Part shown: positions 21,120 through 32,200 of the stretch, piece after piece
Layout of the letters: the number at the start of each line of letters is the position of its first letter
Position numbering within the stretch: position 1 is the stretch's first letter
NCBI RefSeq assembly: GCF_004359215.1
Contig: NC_090615.1
Coordinates: 1,573,051-1,637,050, forward strand
Origin: Bremia lactucae
Taxonomy: Eukaryota > Oomycota > Peronosporomycetes > Peronosporales > Peronosporaceae
Length of the DNA stretch: 64,000 nt
Direction of reading: 5' to 3'
Notes under the pieces: model-generated
Told to the model about the DNA's origin: nothing
Seen by the model: the letters and a program-made list of their open reading frames with translations, nothing else
The model's database searches: none
Translations under genes and position numbers: made by a program

Positions 21120-21179
21120 ACATTGGCATTTCTGAGTTAACAAACCCTAATGTTAAAAACATTAATTCTGAGCCCGACT

Positions 21180-22174
21180 CAGCAGAAATAAGTGGAACGG
21201 CACGTACTCCGTCGAGTGACACTCGTTATAATAACAATTCACTAGATGCTGAAAGCATTGTTGGCCTAAGGCCGAATCATCAAGAATGCAATATTCCTGA
21301 GATACGTGGAGTGGCACGTCTAAGTCCACCGAGTATGGTCGGCCGAGGTGGCATCATACTAAGTGTCAGTAGTGACATTGTTGGCGGTTCGCCAGGACCT
21401 CAAGGGTGCAATAGCCCTGAGATACGTGGAGTGGCACGTCTAAGTCCACCGAAAGTGGTCGGCCGAGGTGGCACCATACTGAGTGTCAATAGTGACACTA
21501 TTGGCGGTTCGCAAGGGCATTTTGGGTCAAACTCTCCTAATGTACGTGAAGCGACACGTAAACGTTCGCTGGATAAGGAAGTTGAGTTACCTAACTCCTT
21601 GTCGGATGTCAAATTAGACACCATGTCTTGTATAGAACCAATACAGGCTGGGAAATCCGGGTACGTGAATGTACCGGCCTCTAAGAGTCGTATTATCTTC
21701 ACTCCAATACAGGGTGGACACGAAGCGTGTATACCCTCACAAAGTGATACGAGTGAGCAAGCACATACGCTTGTAAATGGCGTAACCGGTAACATTGAGG
21801 GGGAAGTTAGCCTTGCGGCAATCCCCTTGTTACATGCTCTTTTAGAGCTAGACGAAATGTCTATTAATGAGTGCGGTCGAGCCTTAACAGCTGGTGACTT
21901 ATCTGAAATGGTGTTCATTCGACCTATGGTTGAGCTAAACTCATCGTCACTTCTAGACGAAGCTGTTTCGGATGACACAAAAGCTGCACTTAGTGCGCGA
22001 AATGGGTCATCGATCATTGACGATTTCTTCCGTGCTAAGCATGAGGCTGGAATGGTACAAGAGAGCAAATCTCCTCATTCGACACCGACATTTTGTGTAA
22101 AAATGCCAAATGCTAAATGGCGCATTGTACATGCTTATAATAAGCTTAATGCTAGCACGAATCCCCATTCCTAG
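21180..22174 (+). CDS. Element B linker ORF between protease and RT
   Basis: The frame is open from about 21180 to 22174. It starts with 40-residue tandem units (two clear, at 21300-21419 and 21420-21539, and a weaker one before): EIRGVARLSPP.VVGRGG, ILSV.SD..GGS and NSP. Then comes a region with LNSSSLLDEAVSDDTKAA and HEAGMVQESKSPHSTPTFCV, which leads directly into RT (KMPNAKWRIVHAYNKLNA). No ATG is needed if it is part of a polyprotein. The repeats look disordered. Confidence 0.6.
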
Positions 22175-22775
22175 AAAGGATGTTCTTCAGAATAATATGG
22201 TGGGATGTACAATGTAATATCACAGGTAAAATTACAGTTGATGAAATTTTAGGTGAAATTTTTAGCAATTTTTGTATTGGGAATAAAGTTCTTTTGTGGA
22301 TTTTTATTAAAAAACCTACAGAGCATTGGACTGAGTCGATGGTTACTACCAATTGCTCATGCGAGCTAGTGATATCCCGCTTACAGCGGTTAGCCCCCCA
22401 AGCGGATGTTATGGGAGTGGCTGGTTATGCCACCAGGGCTTTTTAACGCCCCGGCAACATCTAATCGTCTAGTGGCGCAACTGTCTCGCCCTCATCGAGG
22501 TTATGCACAGAGTTATTCGATGACATTTTTGTCCATAGTCGTGCGGAGCAGGGTCGGTCGGATATGGAAAACCATGTAGACCATTTGCGAGCAGTGCTCG
22601 AGTGCATGCGCACAAACAAATTGTATGCCAATGCATCTAAATGCATTTTTGGCGCAGACGAAATTCCTTTTTTAGGATGCTTCATTGGAAAGCGAGGTCT
22701 TAGAGCGGATTCCGCTAAATTAAAAGACATAGTAGATTGGCCGGTTCCCAAAAACCAAAAGGATTTGCGTTAGTG
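22060..22775 (+). pseudogene. Reverse transcriptase, element B
   Basis: RT begins in the linker ORF (KWRIVHAYNKLNA), then IPRKDVLQNNMVGCTM up to about 22214. After a 120-bp foreign insert it resumes with DGYYQLLMRA-like sequence at about 22338, the YFDDIFVHSRAE-like catalytic box (degenerate) near 22510-22550, and an open frame 22564-22773 with NKLYANASKCIFGADEIPFL and DIVDWPVP. Frameshifts and a stop at 22771-22773 break it. Confidence 0.75.
22214..22337 (+). other. AT-rich insert resembling the MnmE (TrmE) C-terminus
   Basis: An AT-rich insert of about 120 bp replaces roughly 16 bp of RT. Its plus frame reads NITGKITVDEILGEIFSNFC followed by IGN. Bacterial and organellar MnmE GTPases (tRNA wobble-uridine modification) end in a segment of the form ITG..T.D.LLG.IFS.FCIGK, with the Cys used for the active site. 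The match is close apart from N for the last K, after which the frame runs on; one missing A would restore K and a stop. Confidence 0.65.
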
Positions 22776-22776
22776 G

Positions 22777-23330
22777 TTGGGTCTTGACAATTATTTACTC
22801 AAATATCGCGAAAATTACGATGATATGGCTAGGCCATTATCTAATCTCCTTAAAAAGGATACAGGATGGTGCTGGACTAGCACCGAAAATAATGTTTTTC
22901 GAGCAGTTAAGGATAGTCTAATCCATGCCCCGATTCTGGCACTGCCAAACCCAAATTGGCCTTTCAGTGTCCTTTGTGACGCATCAGATTTTGCCATTGG
23001 CAGTGCTCTGTTACAAACAGATGTTGATGGGCACGAACATGTTATTGCGTTCGAGTCTATACAGCTTAAAGCTGTGGAAAAGAACTACCCAGTTCATAAC
23101 AAAGAGTTACTTGCTATGAAGAATGCTCTCGTCAAATTCAGAGTACATCTGCTCGGCTCTAAAGCCGTTTGTGATTTATACAGATCACGCGTCATTACGC
23201 ACGGCGACTAAGTAGCCCCATCTCTCACCGAGAATGGCCCGATGGCTATCCATTTTTGCGGAATACAACTTCGAGGTGAAGTATAAACCCGGCAAGCAGA
23301 ATGCTTTGGCCGATGCGTTATCACGCAGGC
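22777..23330 (+). pseudogene. RNase H, element B
   Basis: An open frame (22777-23211) has RENYDDMARPLSNLLKKDTG, VLCDASDFAIGSALLQTDVD, AVEKNYPVHNKELLAMKNAL and then a frameshift near FTDHASL. The next frame (23234-23587) has MARWLSIFAEYNFEVKYKPG and ADALSRRPDYE, the normal end of gypsy RNase H. Confidence 0.85.
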
Positions 23331-24884
23331 CGGATTATGAGCTTTCTCATTTAACGACTATCTCGTCACCTATTCCTGAATTAATCCGTTCGGCGTACGC
23401 CAAGGATGAACAGTGTGTAGCTCTGCTACGAACTTTAAAGAACTCGGATTCAGGTATTAAATTACCGGCACGTTTGCGTGCAAGGTTAAATCGATTTCCT
23501 ATGGATAACAACCTGTTGCTACATTGCACAAACATCGCGGACCCTCCGCGTGTCGTTGTTCCCCATGATGAGAATTTGAAGTACTGAATCCTCAATGAGA
23601 CACACGATACTGTCCTTGGTGGTCATCTCGGAAGAGAAAAGACCTACGGCTCTATAAGCCAGAGTTATTGGTGGCCCAAGCTTTATAGATGGGTCAGCAC
23701 ATGTGTTCACACATGCGAAACGTGCCAACGGGTTAAGCCCTCGGCACATGCTCCTGCGCCACTGGCGAGTCTTCCCGTCCCCATAGGTTGCTGGGAGTCC
23801 ATTAGTATGGATTTTATTTTTGGGCTACCGAAAGAGTCAACCGGTAACTCCGGTATAGTGGTCTTTGTTGACCGTTTGAGCAAAATGGCTCACTTAGCAG
23901 CCGTGCCGGATTCCATTGATGGAGAGGGTACAGCTAAGCTGTTTATCGATCGCGTGTTTCGACAACATGGTTTGCCAGTGGCAATTGTCTCTGATCGGGA
24001 TCCCCGTTTCATTGGTAAATTCAATTTTCCGAATGCTTGGCACCAGATTGGATATGTCCACTGCGGACCGTCCGCAGACCGATGGTCAAACTGAACGTGT
24101 CAATCGCGTCATTGGCGACGTTTTCTCTTAACGAAGCGTGTGTGCTCAGACACCAAAGCGCTGGAGCTCAGTGCTCCCAGTAGTAGAGTTTGCGTTAAAT
24201 AACGCTGTTCATACCTCTACAGGCTTTACTCTATTCTATTTAAACGGTCTTACCCACCCGCGCGTTACTTCAACGATACCACTGCGTGGTTCAGGGCTTG
24301 GTACGGGAGAATTGGCCGATAGGCTTGCTAATATTAGCCCTGTTACCGTTCGGAAACAAGTAGGCGAGTTTCTCGAGACGCGATTTAGTGTCTTGAGACA
24401 TGTAAAGGATACGATGGCTGATAGCCAAGACAAACAAAAAGAACAAGCAGATGCCAAAGGCAGAAGCTGTATCAATTCTTATATGGTCGGAGACCAAGTT
24501 TTACTAAACGCTAAAAACCTACCTACCAACTTGGTTTCCGCGGTCTTCAAGACCAAATTGCGCCCGCGCTTTATTGGACCATTTACGGTCGTGGCCAAGA
24601 AGGGCCTAGCTAATACGCTAAACCTTCCCAGCAAGCTGCGTACACACCCAGTGTTTTACGTTGGCTTGCTTAAGCCATATCGGGACCCTTCCCACGTGGA
24701 CTTGAAGGCGCTTGCGCCGAGACAGGCGGTCGTGCCGCAGATTGTTGCATCCTCACCAGGATATCCAACTGGCCCTCTACACGAGGCTGCTGACGCACAG
24801 GGGCGAAAGGCGGTCCCGAACAGCCTCAAAAGAGCTTTCAACCTGAGCAAGGACCTCACGAAGAAGTTGCACCTCGTGCCGTAG
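23331..24884 (+). pseudogene. Integrase, element B
   Basis: The zinc-binding domain is at 23590-23760 (H...GGHLGREKTY and CVHTCETCQRVKPS). The core at 23800-24110 has SMDFIFGLPKESTGNSGIVV, DRLSKMAHLAAVPD and VSDRDPRFIGKF, then after a frameshift DGQTERVNRVIGD. The last frame (24138-24884) has VEFALNNAVHTSTGFT, RLANISPVTVRKQ and the RPRFIGPFTVVAKKG module with HPVFYVGLLKPY. Two stops and a frameshift interrupt it. It catalyses strand transfer of element cDNA in intact relatives. Confidence 0.85.
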
Positions 24885-24974
24885 AGCATCAAATGCTTCC
24901 GCCGAAATTTCGGCCCCCTCCCGCGCTGCTTGATGCGCGGGGGAACCTTCAGTTTCATGTGGAGAAACTTTAAA

Positions 24975-25160
24975 GCGACGTTGTCGTGAGGGTCAATACC
25001 AGTATCTGGTGAAGTGGCTAGGTACCCCTCTTCTGAAAAACTCTTGGGAGTTCGAGGTACCTCTTCGGCAAAATTGCCCGTACGCCGTTGACGTTTTTGA
25101 GCGCCAAGCTCAGGGTCAACTCGCGTCAAACGACGCTTCCCACCACTTAACATGGGATTA
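24975..25160 (+). pseudogene. Chromodomain, element B
   Basis: The frame reads RRCREGQYQYLVKWLGTPLL, then KNSWEFEVPLRQNCPYAVDV and FERQ, the three-strand plus helix pattern of a chromodomain (aromatic Y...W...W). It ends at a stop near 25154 and is out of frame with integrase. Typical for chromoviruses. Confidence 0.8.
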
Positions 25161-25572
25161 GGTGGATCTAAAGCCTCAGTTCGGCTTATATCCTTGGTTG
25201 TACGGTCAACAGAAGCACTGAAATATCGGCTCGAGCGGATTCGTAATGATGTTGGACTCAGGGTCCCATGTCCTGCTCAATGTAGTTAAGACATCAGCGG
25301 CACCACGTTCTGGGAACGGATTCGGGTCTCGCCGACGTATATCCGGAGGAGAAGGCGTGAGCAAATGCCGCTCTTTTCCTCCTCCTCTGAGTGAGAGAGA
25401 CTTTTAAAATCCACGATTCTCTCATCGTCGAGGAAGGTGCTCAGAGTCTGTGACTCACGCTTGATTGTCATTAGACAAAGGAATAAAAACAGAACCAAAC
25501 GGTTAGCTCCAACCTCAAAGGGGAAATGAAGCGAATGTTGTCACTCGGTGTCAACAGTCTGATGTGGGAGGG
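25161..25572. other. 3' untranslated region and polypurine tract, element B
   Basis: No coding sequence is recognised. A 70-codon acidic minus frame (25498-25286) is open but not similar to the antisense ORF of family 1. GTGGGAGGG at 25564-25572 is the polypurine tract immediately before the LTR. Confidence 0.55.
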
Positions 25573-26057
25573 TGTATGGGGCACACATCGGTTGGAGAAC
25601 CGTTATTGTGGTACATTTACTTTATGGGTAAATTATCCTTTATCTAATTTTAAAATAGTTAGTTACTTAAATCCCGTTTATTATAGGTAACAAATGTGGT
25701 CGCCGCCAGATACAAATCTGGCGGCCAAAATCTATTTTTTAATTAGCTAGGGTAAGGTTTTTAGATTTAAATAAATATACAAAATGCAGTTCCCCTTTTA
25801 ATCTTAAAGCGTTAAGTGCCTTCCTAAGGCTTGCGCATTGATCTGTAAGAGATAGAAGCCTTTCCAAGGTATATCCTCTTGGGCACTAGTTGTCGCTTGG
25901 TTCTACGAACCCCTGAATCCCTTGAACTAGGATTCCTTAAGCTTTAAAAGCTTGTACGACTCCCTGAGTTGTTAAACCCATTAGTTCAATAGAACTAAGT
26001 GACTCTATGAGTCTGAAAGTCTTCCTCCGACTTAAGGAGCAAGGTAGCTCCGCTACA
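25573..26057 (+). mobile_element. 3' LTR of element B
   Basis: The LTR begins TGTATGGGGC, ends CCGCTACA, and is followed by target duplication GTCGC. Its similarity to the 5' LTR suggests a fairly recent insertion. Confidence 0.9.
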
Positions 26058-26062
26058 GTCGC

Positions 26063-27000
26063 GACCTTCTGATTACAATCCTCTATTTGACTTGGGTAAT
26101 CAGAAAACTGACGACGATGACGACGACAGATAAGCGGCGTGGGTGTCACACAGTTTGACCCGAGTCGTTCCAGAATTTCTCTTCACGATGAAATTGTAGC
26201 GGCTTTCTTAATTATGCTGACATAATCGCGTATCTATGCTCACCCAACGACCCTTAAGTGGAGGTACTTTCCCGTTTCAAGCGTGATTACATAACACGTT
26301 ACAGAAGACAGAGACTTGTTTGTGTACAGAATCGATCGTTTCGATACGATACGTACCGGGATTGCTAACGTCCTGATCTACGAGCTCTGATCATTCACGA
26401 GCTCCATGATCCTCCAGCTGGGGGTCATCTGGGCCGTAAAAAGATTTTTGTGGCTGTTTCGCGCAACTGGCCCCACTTGTATAAGCGGGTATTTCACTGG
26501 GTGCTGACCTGTGAAATCTGCTAGTATGTGCAGCCGTCGTCTTCGTCGCAGGATCCCCTGCGGCCAATTGCCTCAGAAGCATGGAGGTCGAATTTCATGG
26601 ACGTCATTTTTGGACTTTCGTCCGATGACGAGAACCGCACTGGGTCCCTAGGTTTTATCGACCGCATCAGTAAAACGAGTCCTCTCATTCCTGTTACGGC
26701 GTAAATCATTGCAGCTCAGACCGCGGTGCACCTCATTGACACAGTGCACCGTCATCACGGTCTTCCGGGGTTGATTGTGTCTGACCGCGATCCGCGCTTT
26801 ACTTCCGCTTTCTTGACTAAGCTATCGATCTTCTCGGAACTGCAGCGCTGATGTCTACGACGGCCCGTCCAGAGACGATGTCATTCAAGAGCTTGAAGCC
26901 AACTCGTTGACGGACGCTAAGGCCGCTGCTCACCCCGAGGCGAAGATGGGTCACGACGACGTTCCGGCAAAGGGAACCGTCTTCGAGTTTTGAATGCAGA
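26063..27000 (+). pseudogene. RNase H end and integrase of the older host gypsy element, 3' part
   Basis: After the target duplication the frame resumes RPSDYNPLFDLG. Further on: IIHELHDPPAGGHLGRKKIF (zinc finger histidines), HWVLTCEIC, FMDVIFGLSSDDENRTGSLG, HRHHGLPGLIVSDRDPRFTS. Stops and frameshifts are present. The core motifs differ from element B, so it is a separate, older lineage. Confidence 0.75.
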
Positions 27001-27511
27001 CTCGTCTCACGAGTGGGTCACAACGATATGTCGATGACCCGGCGGAGTCAATGTGACTTGCCACGAACAAAAGAGGCGTCTTTTTCACTAAGCTACGCTC
27101 ATACTTGCCGACCGATGCCTGCTCGATTTTGCTGAAAAGTTGCTCAGCGATGTGGCTGCTCTATTTGGTCTAGGCAATACAGAGCATGATTCCCTTCCTT
27201 CGACTACGTGGACAAAGCAGATACGGTCCTTGTTCTTAGTGTTCTGACACACTCTGTCGCGTAAGGCGCTAACTAAATGATCAACGATAAGATCTTTCAT
27301 CTCGACAGGCCAACCGACAAAGCTGTACTCGCTCGACATCATCCGATTACATCGCCAGATGAAGGTGCACCACGACTTCTGAGGTGCATCGTATCTAACG
27401 CCGTCATTCATCCTTCCGCACAGGCCGTGGAAGCGCCGTAAATGATCTCATATGGTGTCAGGAGCGTCCAGAGCATACGCTCCAAGTGTATTCATACTTA
27501 GTTTCGTTAAT

Positions 27512-27595
27512 TAAATTTCACATATATAACGGGCTTCCTCGCGTGCACGTATAAGCCATGTATGGCCGCCCCAAAGCCCATTACACGTGACGGCT
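27512..27595 (+). mobile_element. LTR-end-like sequence
   Basis: It resembles 11215-11306 (AATTAAATTTCACATATATAAC, read in two parts, GCACGTATAAGCC and CCCATTACA end). It may be the remnant of the 3' LTR of the older host gypsy element. Confidence 0.4.
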
Positions 27596-28073
27596 CAAAC
27601 GTCTGTCTGAGCTTTATACTTGGTCGTTGAACGGACCACGGAGGAGTAACAGGCACTATTCGCTAGCACGAGCTAACCCACTAATAATAGTGTAGGAAAG
27701 GTGGCTTCGAATACTTTACGTACACTACATGCAGAGGCAGAGGAAGGTTTTTAAGTTGCTAAATGTGGCTTAGCAACTGTAGGCCAATGCTAAGGAATGC
27801 TTAGTTCAGGAAAAAAATGAAGCTGTATTTTATATGATTAAGTTCCTTCTAACTAGTGCCTCTTATATTCCTGACTAACATAGTAATACCAATCTATGTA
27901 CAGTGACTCATAACTCACTATCCGCATCTAAATATCGGTGTATTTTTAAGGACATATTTTATTAATGAACAAGCCTTGACTGTCCTCTCAGTGTAATTTG
28001 CAAGATCAAACTATGTTTTTGGACTTATTTTTTTTAATCAATATCCTTCTGCGTTGTCAAATTATAGCTTTTG

Positions 28074-28348
28074 TCACACTGTTTCGTAACCTCTACGGCG
28101 ACGACGGAACAAAAAGACTAAAACTATTGCCGCCAGCAAAGCGCAGCCCACCACAATACCCACAATACTGGTGATTGAAAATTTAGACTTCTTCGAGCCT
28201 TTGGTAGGCTTCTTTTGTTCAGTCTCTCCTTCCTCACCTTCAGATTTGCCCGACGAGTTCGTACCAATGGCTTTGCTATTCGCTTCATTTTCCCCATTCT
28301 TCGTCTCGGCTGCTTTAGCGATCGCTTTCACATAAAATTCTTGTCCAA
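28074..28348 (-). pseudogene. Duplicated 3' end of the GH31 gene
   Basis: The last 85 codons or so (transmembrane segment, arginine-rich tail, stop) match 29283-29557 with no difference I could see. The rest of the gene is absent because the sequence breaks at the N at 28349. It is either a truncated duplicate or an assembly overlap. Confidence 0.85.
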
Positions 28349-28349
28349 N
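28349..28349. other. Unresolved base at duplication joint
   Basis: A single n separates the end of one duplicated block from the start of the next. It probably marks a contig join. Confidence 0.8.
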
Positions 28350-29282
28350 AAGCTACGCTCATACTTGCCGACCGATGCCTGCTCGATTTTGCTGAAAAGT
28401 TGCTCAGCGATGTGGCTGCTCTATTTGGTCTAGGCAATACAGAGCATGATTCCCTTCCTTCGACTACGTGGACAAAGCAGATACGGTCCTTGTTCTTAGT
28501 GTTCTGACACACTCTGTCGCGTAAGGCGCTAACTAAATGACACAAAGATCTTTCCTTTCTCCAGGTCATTATTAATTACTCGTCGTCGTCATCCGATTAC
28601 ATCTCCAGAGAAGGTGCACTACTACTTGTGGGGTGCGTCGTTTCTAACGCCGTCATTGATCCTTCCTCACAGGCCTGGCGGCGCCTAAATTATTCATATT
28701 TTTTCAATCGTTCATGGTTAGCTCCCTGTGTTTCGTGCTTATTTCTTTAATTAAATTTCTTTTTATAACTTGCTTTCTCGCGTGCATGTATAAGCCATGT
28801 ATTGCTGGCCCATAGCCCATTACACGTTACTTTTTAAACGTCTGTTTGATTTTTATACTTGGTTTTTGAATTGTTCACTGAGGAGTTCTTTTCACTTTTC
28901 GTTAGTACTTGTTCACTCACTAATAATAGTTTTTGAGGGTGGTTTCGAATATTTTACGTAGATTACATGCTGTTGCATAGTAATGTTTTTTATTTTTTAC
29001 AGGGCTTTCACCTTTAGGTCAATTTTTCGGAATTCTTAGTTCAGTCTCCATGAGCTGTATTTTATATGATTAAGTTCCTTTTAACTAGTGCCTCTTATAT
29101 TCCTGACTAACATAGTAATACCAATCTATGTACAGTGACTCATTACTCTCTATCCGCATCTAAATTTCGGTGTATTTTTAAGGACATATTTTATTAATGA
29201 ACAAATTTGCAAGATCAAACTATGTTTTTGGACTTATTTTTTTTATTCAATATCCTTCTGCGTTGTCAAATTATAGCTTTTG
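28350..29282. repeat. Segmental duplication, copy 2, flank with T-biased differences
   Basis: The ends (28350-28540 and 29041-29282) are close to copy 1. The middle (about 28541-29040) differs at many sites, and many of the differences are T in this copy (for example CGTGACGGCTCAAACG against CGTTACTTTTTAAACG). No gene is seen. Confidence 0.7.
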
Positions 29283-32200
29283 TCACACTGTTTCGTAACC
29301 TCTACGGCGACGACGGAACAAAAAGACTAAAACTATTGCCGCCAGCAAAGCGCAGCCCACCACAATACCCACAATACTGGTGATTGAAAATTTAGACTTC
29401 TTCGAGCCTTTGGTAGGCTTCTTTTGTTCAGTCTCTCCTTCCTCACCTTCAGATTTGCCCGACGAGTTCGTACCAATGGCTTTGCTATTCGCTTCATTTT
29501 CCCCATTCTTCGTCTCGGCTGCTTTAGCGATCGCTTTCACATAAAATTCTTGTCCAATAGCCGCATTGAAACGAGAAAGAACCAACATTTCAGACTGAGC
29601 AAAGTACTCAGCCTTAATAGCCGTTTGACCTGAAGAGCTTGCACTACTAGATAGAGTCAGTGTTGCGTCCACGGACGAGTTTGCGACAAATCCTTCGCCG
29701 TGTATACCGTAAAGACGTATTTCATTCAAATCGGCATGCATCTCCGGTCCATCATATCCGTGAAAGATAAATGAGCACTTAAACACAACAACGCCGCTTG
29801 AATTCTGACGCACATCATAATGCATCAAAGAGTAGCGTTGATCTTCGATAGCGGACAGCGAGTCTCCATCATCGACGTACAATTCGCCAAAAGCTGATGA
29901 ATTTTTCGAGGCACTCAATGCTGCTAAAAGTGTGAAACCTCCACGGCGAGACAGAGTCGTCGTGGTAACAGGTTGCTGCGTTGGGACAACATAGCCCTCA
30001 CGAAGATGAACTTGGAGCTTAGATAGAGGTGTAAGCAGACTGACACGCCGATTGTTCTCTGTCGCGGTTCCCAATGCTAACTTTCCATTGTGAGCATCAA
30101 ACCAATGGACATTCGGGAAATACACCTCAGCCGAAATTGCACCTTCGTGCACGACCGGCGATATCATCAGTGCTGGACCGAGTAGATATTGATGCTCAAT
30201 CTTTTGCGCAATCTTGTCATTTGGAAATTCGAAAGCGAGAGGGCGTACTACGGGTTTGCCCGAGCGGCTGGCTTCATAAAAGAGTGTGTACATGTAGGGC
30301 AAATATCGATAGCGCCGGAGCAGCGTCGACCGTAAAATATTCAGGGCATCAGCATCGAAATCTTCCGGAATGAGCTTGCCGTCAATATCCGCGTGATTGC
30401 GAAGCAATGGCAAAAATGAAGCAGCTTGGTGCCAGCGTACACATAACTCCGTCAAAGACTGGCCACCTGATCCACATACATTGGGACCAGTAAGCGGAAC
30501 TCCAAGCAAGTTCATCTGCAATGTACCAGAGATGGACAAGCGAAGCTGTTCCCATGATGCCACATCATTGTCCAACCAGTGACCAGCATAGTGTCCTGTG
30601 CCAGAAAAAGTTGAACGAGAGAGCAACAACGTTCGCTTCTTGACGATCGAATTCAATGCCGACCGTGTTGCAACAGACTGAGCATGACCATAAAGCGAAT
30701 GCAGATTGTAATGCAAAGACGAATAGTGCAATGCTGCCATGGGCAGCGTAGCCGAATTCAAATTTCCGTGACCTCCGATACTTGGCTCATTTTGACCCGG
30801 CACAAAAGGCTGACGATATGGATCAAACGGAAAGTTCACGTCATTCGTTCGAATAAAGCCGCCGTCTCCTGGTACATCTACTTTTTCAAACCCAAAGACC
30901 TCTCCGTCGCGATGAGAATCTCGTATGATTGGACGCTTTGAGCAAATTCGAGCACAAATGTCATCTTCAGCCGCCAGAGCACAATCGCAGGAGCTACTTG
31001 GTTCGTTCATATTCAGCCACAAGCCATCATATGGCATCACGTACTTGTGAAAATTCGCCAGCTGCTCTTGCCAGTACCGGGCCGCTTGAGGATGAAAGAA
31101 ATCAACAAACACAGCCCATCCAGATCGGAAAGCTTTCTGTGCGTAGCGCTCACCATTCACTCCTTTTACAAATACATCGAGCTCTTCACCCCGAACTACG
31201 GGATCCCAGCTTTGCTCATCTCCTTCATTAGCGCGCTTACTTTTTTCGTCACAACGACTACTGGAATGTTTACCTTGTTTTCGATCCGCGGAATCACTGT
31301 CCGACTCGTACATATCACCATTTCTCTTGACCCCTCCATGTTCACCGTGACTAGCATCACGGTCTTCACCACTGCTATCATGAGCAGCGAGTGTAAAAGG
31401 CGAGGGCTTCTTCCTCATGGGTGTGTTGTACTTCGCCACGTTGCCGCCCTGATCTTCAATATGACTCGACGTATTTTGTAGCGTGATTGCCGGAACTTGA
31501 GCGCAAATAAAGTATTGCGAATGAAAGTGCAACTCATCGATGAACGCACGCAACACCTGAGGCGAGATTTTGCTTTCATTTAGCGACAATGCTCGCCCAT
31601 TGTCAGCCATATAATCAAGGTCCTGCCAGTACGCTTCCATTGGAATACCAGCCATTCTGAGCTGATTAACAACTTTCATTGCTTTATCAACTGATACAAA
31701 TTCTCCACGAAGACCAACGTGATACCCCAAGGCCCAATACGGTGGCATCGCTGGACGACCTACAACATCGGTATACTGTTCAATGACATCTTCAGGGGAA
31801 GAACCTGAAAAAATGAAAATGTCGATCACACCACCCGTCAGCCGATATGTGAGTGCGCTACGACGTGCAAGGACCTCCATAGCATTTGAAGACAGCATGA
31901 AAATACCATGCGCATTGCCATATTCACCTTCCTTCAGCTGCAGAACAAATGGATGAACTCCATACGAATTGTCTCCACCCCTCCGAAAATGGGCTGGAGC
32001 GGAAGTGTTTGGAGCCCGTGAAAACATTGGGTACAAATCTCCCCTCTTGTCAGCGTGTACTCGCATAGGGCCCAATCGTTCTCCAAGTCCATAGAGAATA
32101 GGCTCGTCATCATCTTCACTCACTGACAATTGCGTGGAAATTTCGAGAAACTGATTCTCAAATACCAGTCCACTAAAGCTCTTGCCTTGTGCTTCTTTCT

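Larger units (their letters stand above)
15178..26057 (+). mobile_element. Chimeric Ty3/gypsy chromovirus, nested insertion (element B)
   Basis: The element is bounded by two family 2 LTRs (487 and 485 bp) and a perfect 5-bp target duplication GTCGC (15173-15177 and 26058-26062). It carries primer-binding site, gag, protease, a second gag-protease, RT, RNase H, integrase and chromodomain, and a GTGGGAGGG purine tract before the 3' LTR. At 10.9 kb it is about twice the length of a simple gypsy element because of the duplicated gag-protease and a foreign pol piece with a tRNA. Multiple stops make it non-autonomous. Confidence 0.85.
27090..28348. repeat. Segmental duplication, copy 1 (with GH31 3' end)
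   Basis: This sequence is repeated at 28350-29557. It contains an uncharacterised 107-codon frame (27411-27088, -), an LTR-like end at 27512-27595, intergenic sequence and the last part of the GH31 gene (28348-28074). It ends at an unresolved base (28349). Confidence 0.8.

Noticed and set aside
21400..22068. 222-codon minus-strand frame
   Set aside because: It is the shadow of the element B linker ORF, which continues into RT on the plus strand.
24656..25153. 165-codon minus-strand frame
   Set aside because: It overlaps the integrase C-terminus and chromodomain, which have clear motifs on the plus strand.
27088..27411. 107-codon minus-strand frame (partly repeated at 28315-28569)
   Set aside because: It is interrupted in the second copy and no domain is recognised. 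An opposite-strand reading (LLDFAEKLLSDVAALFGLGN) looks equally protein-like, so I could not decide on a coding strand.
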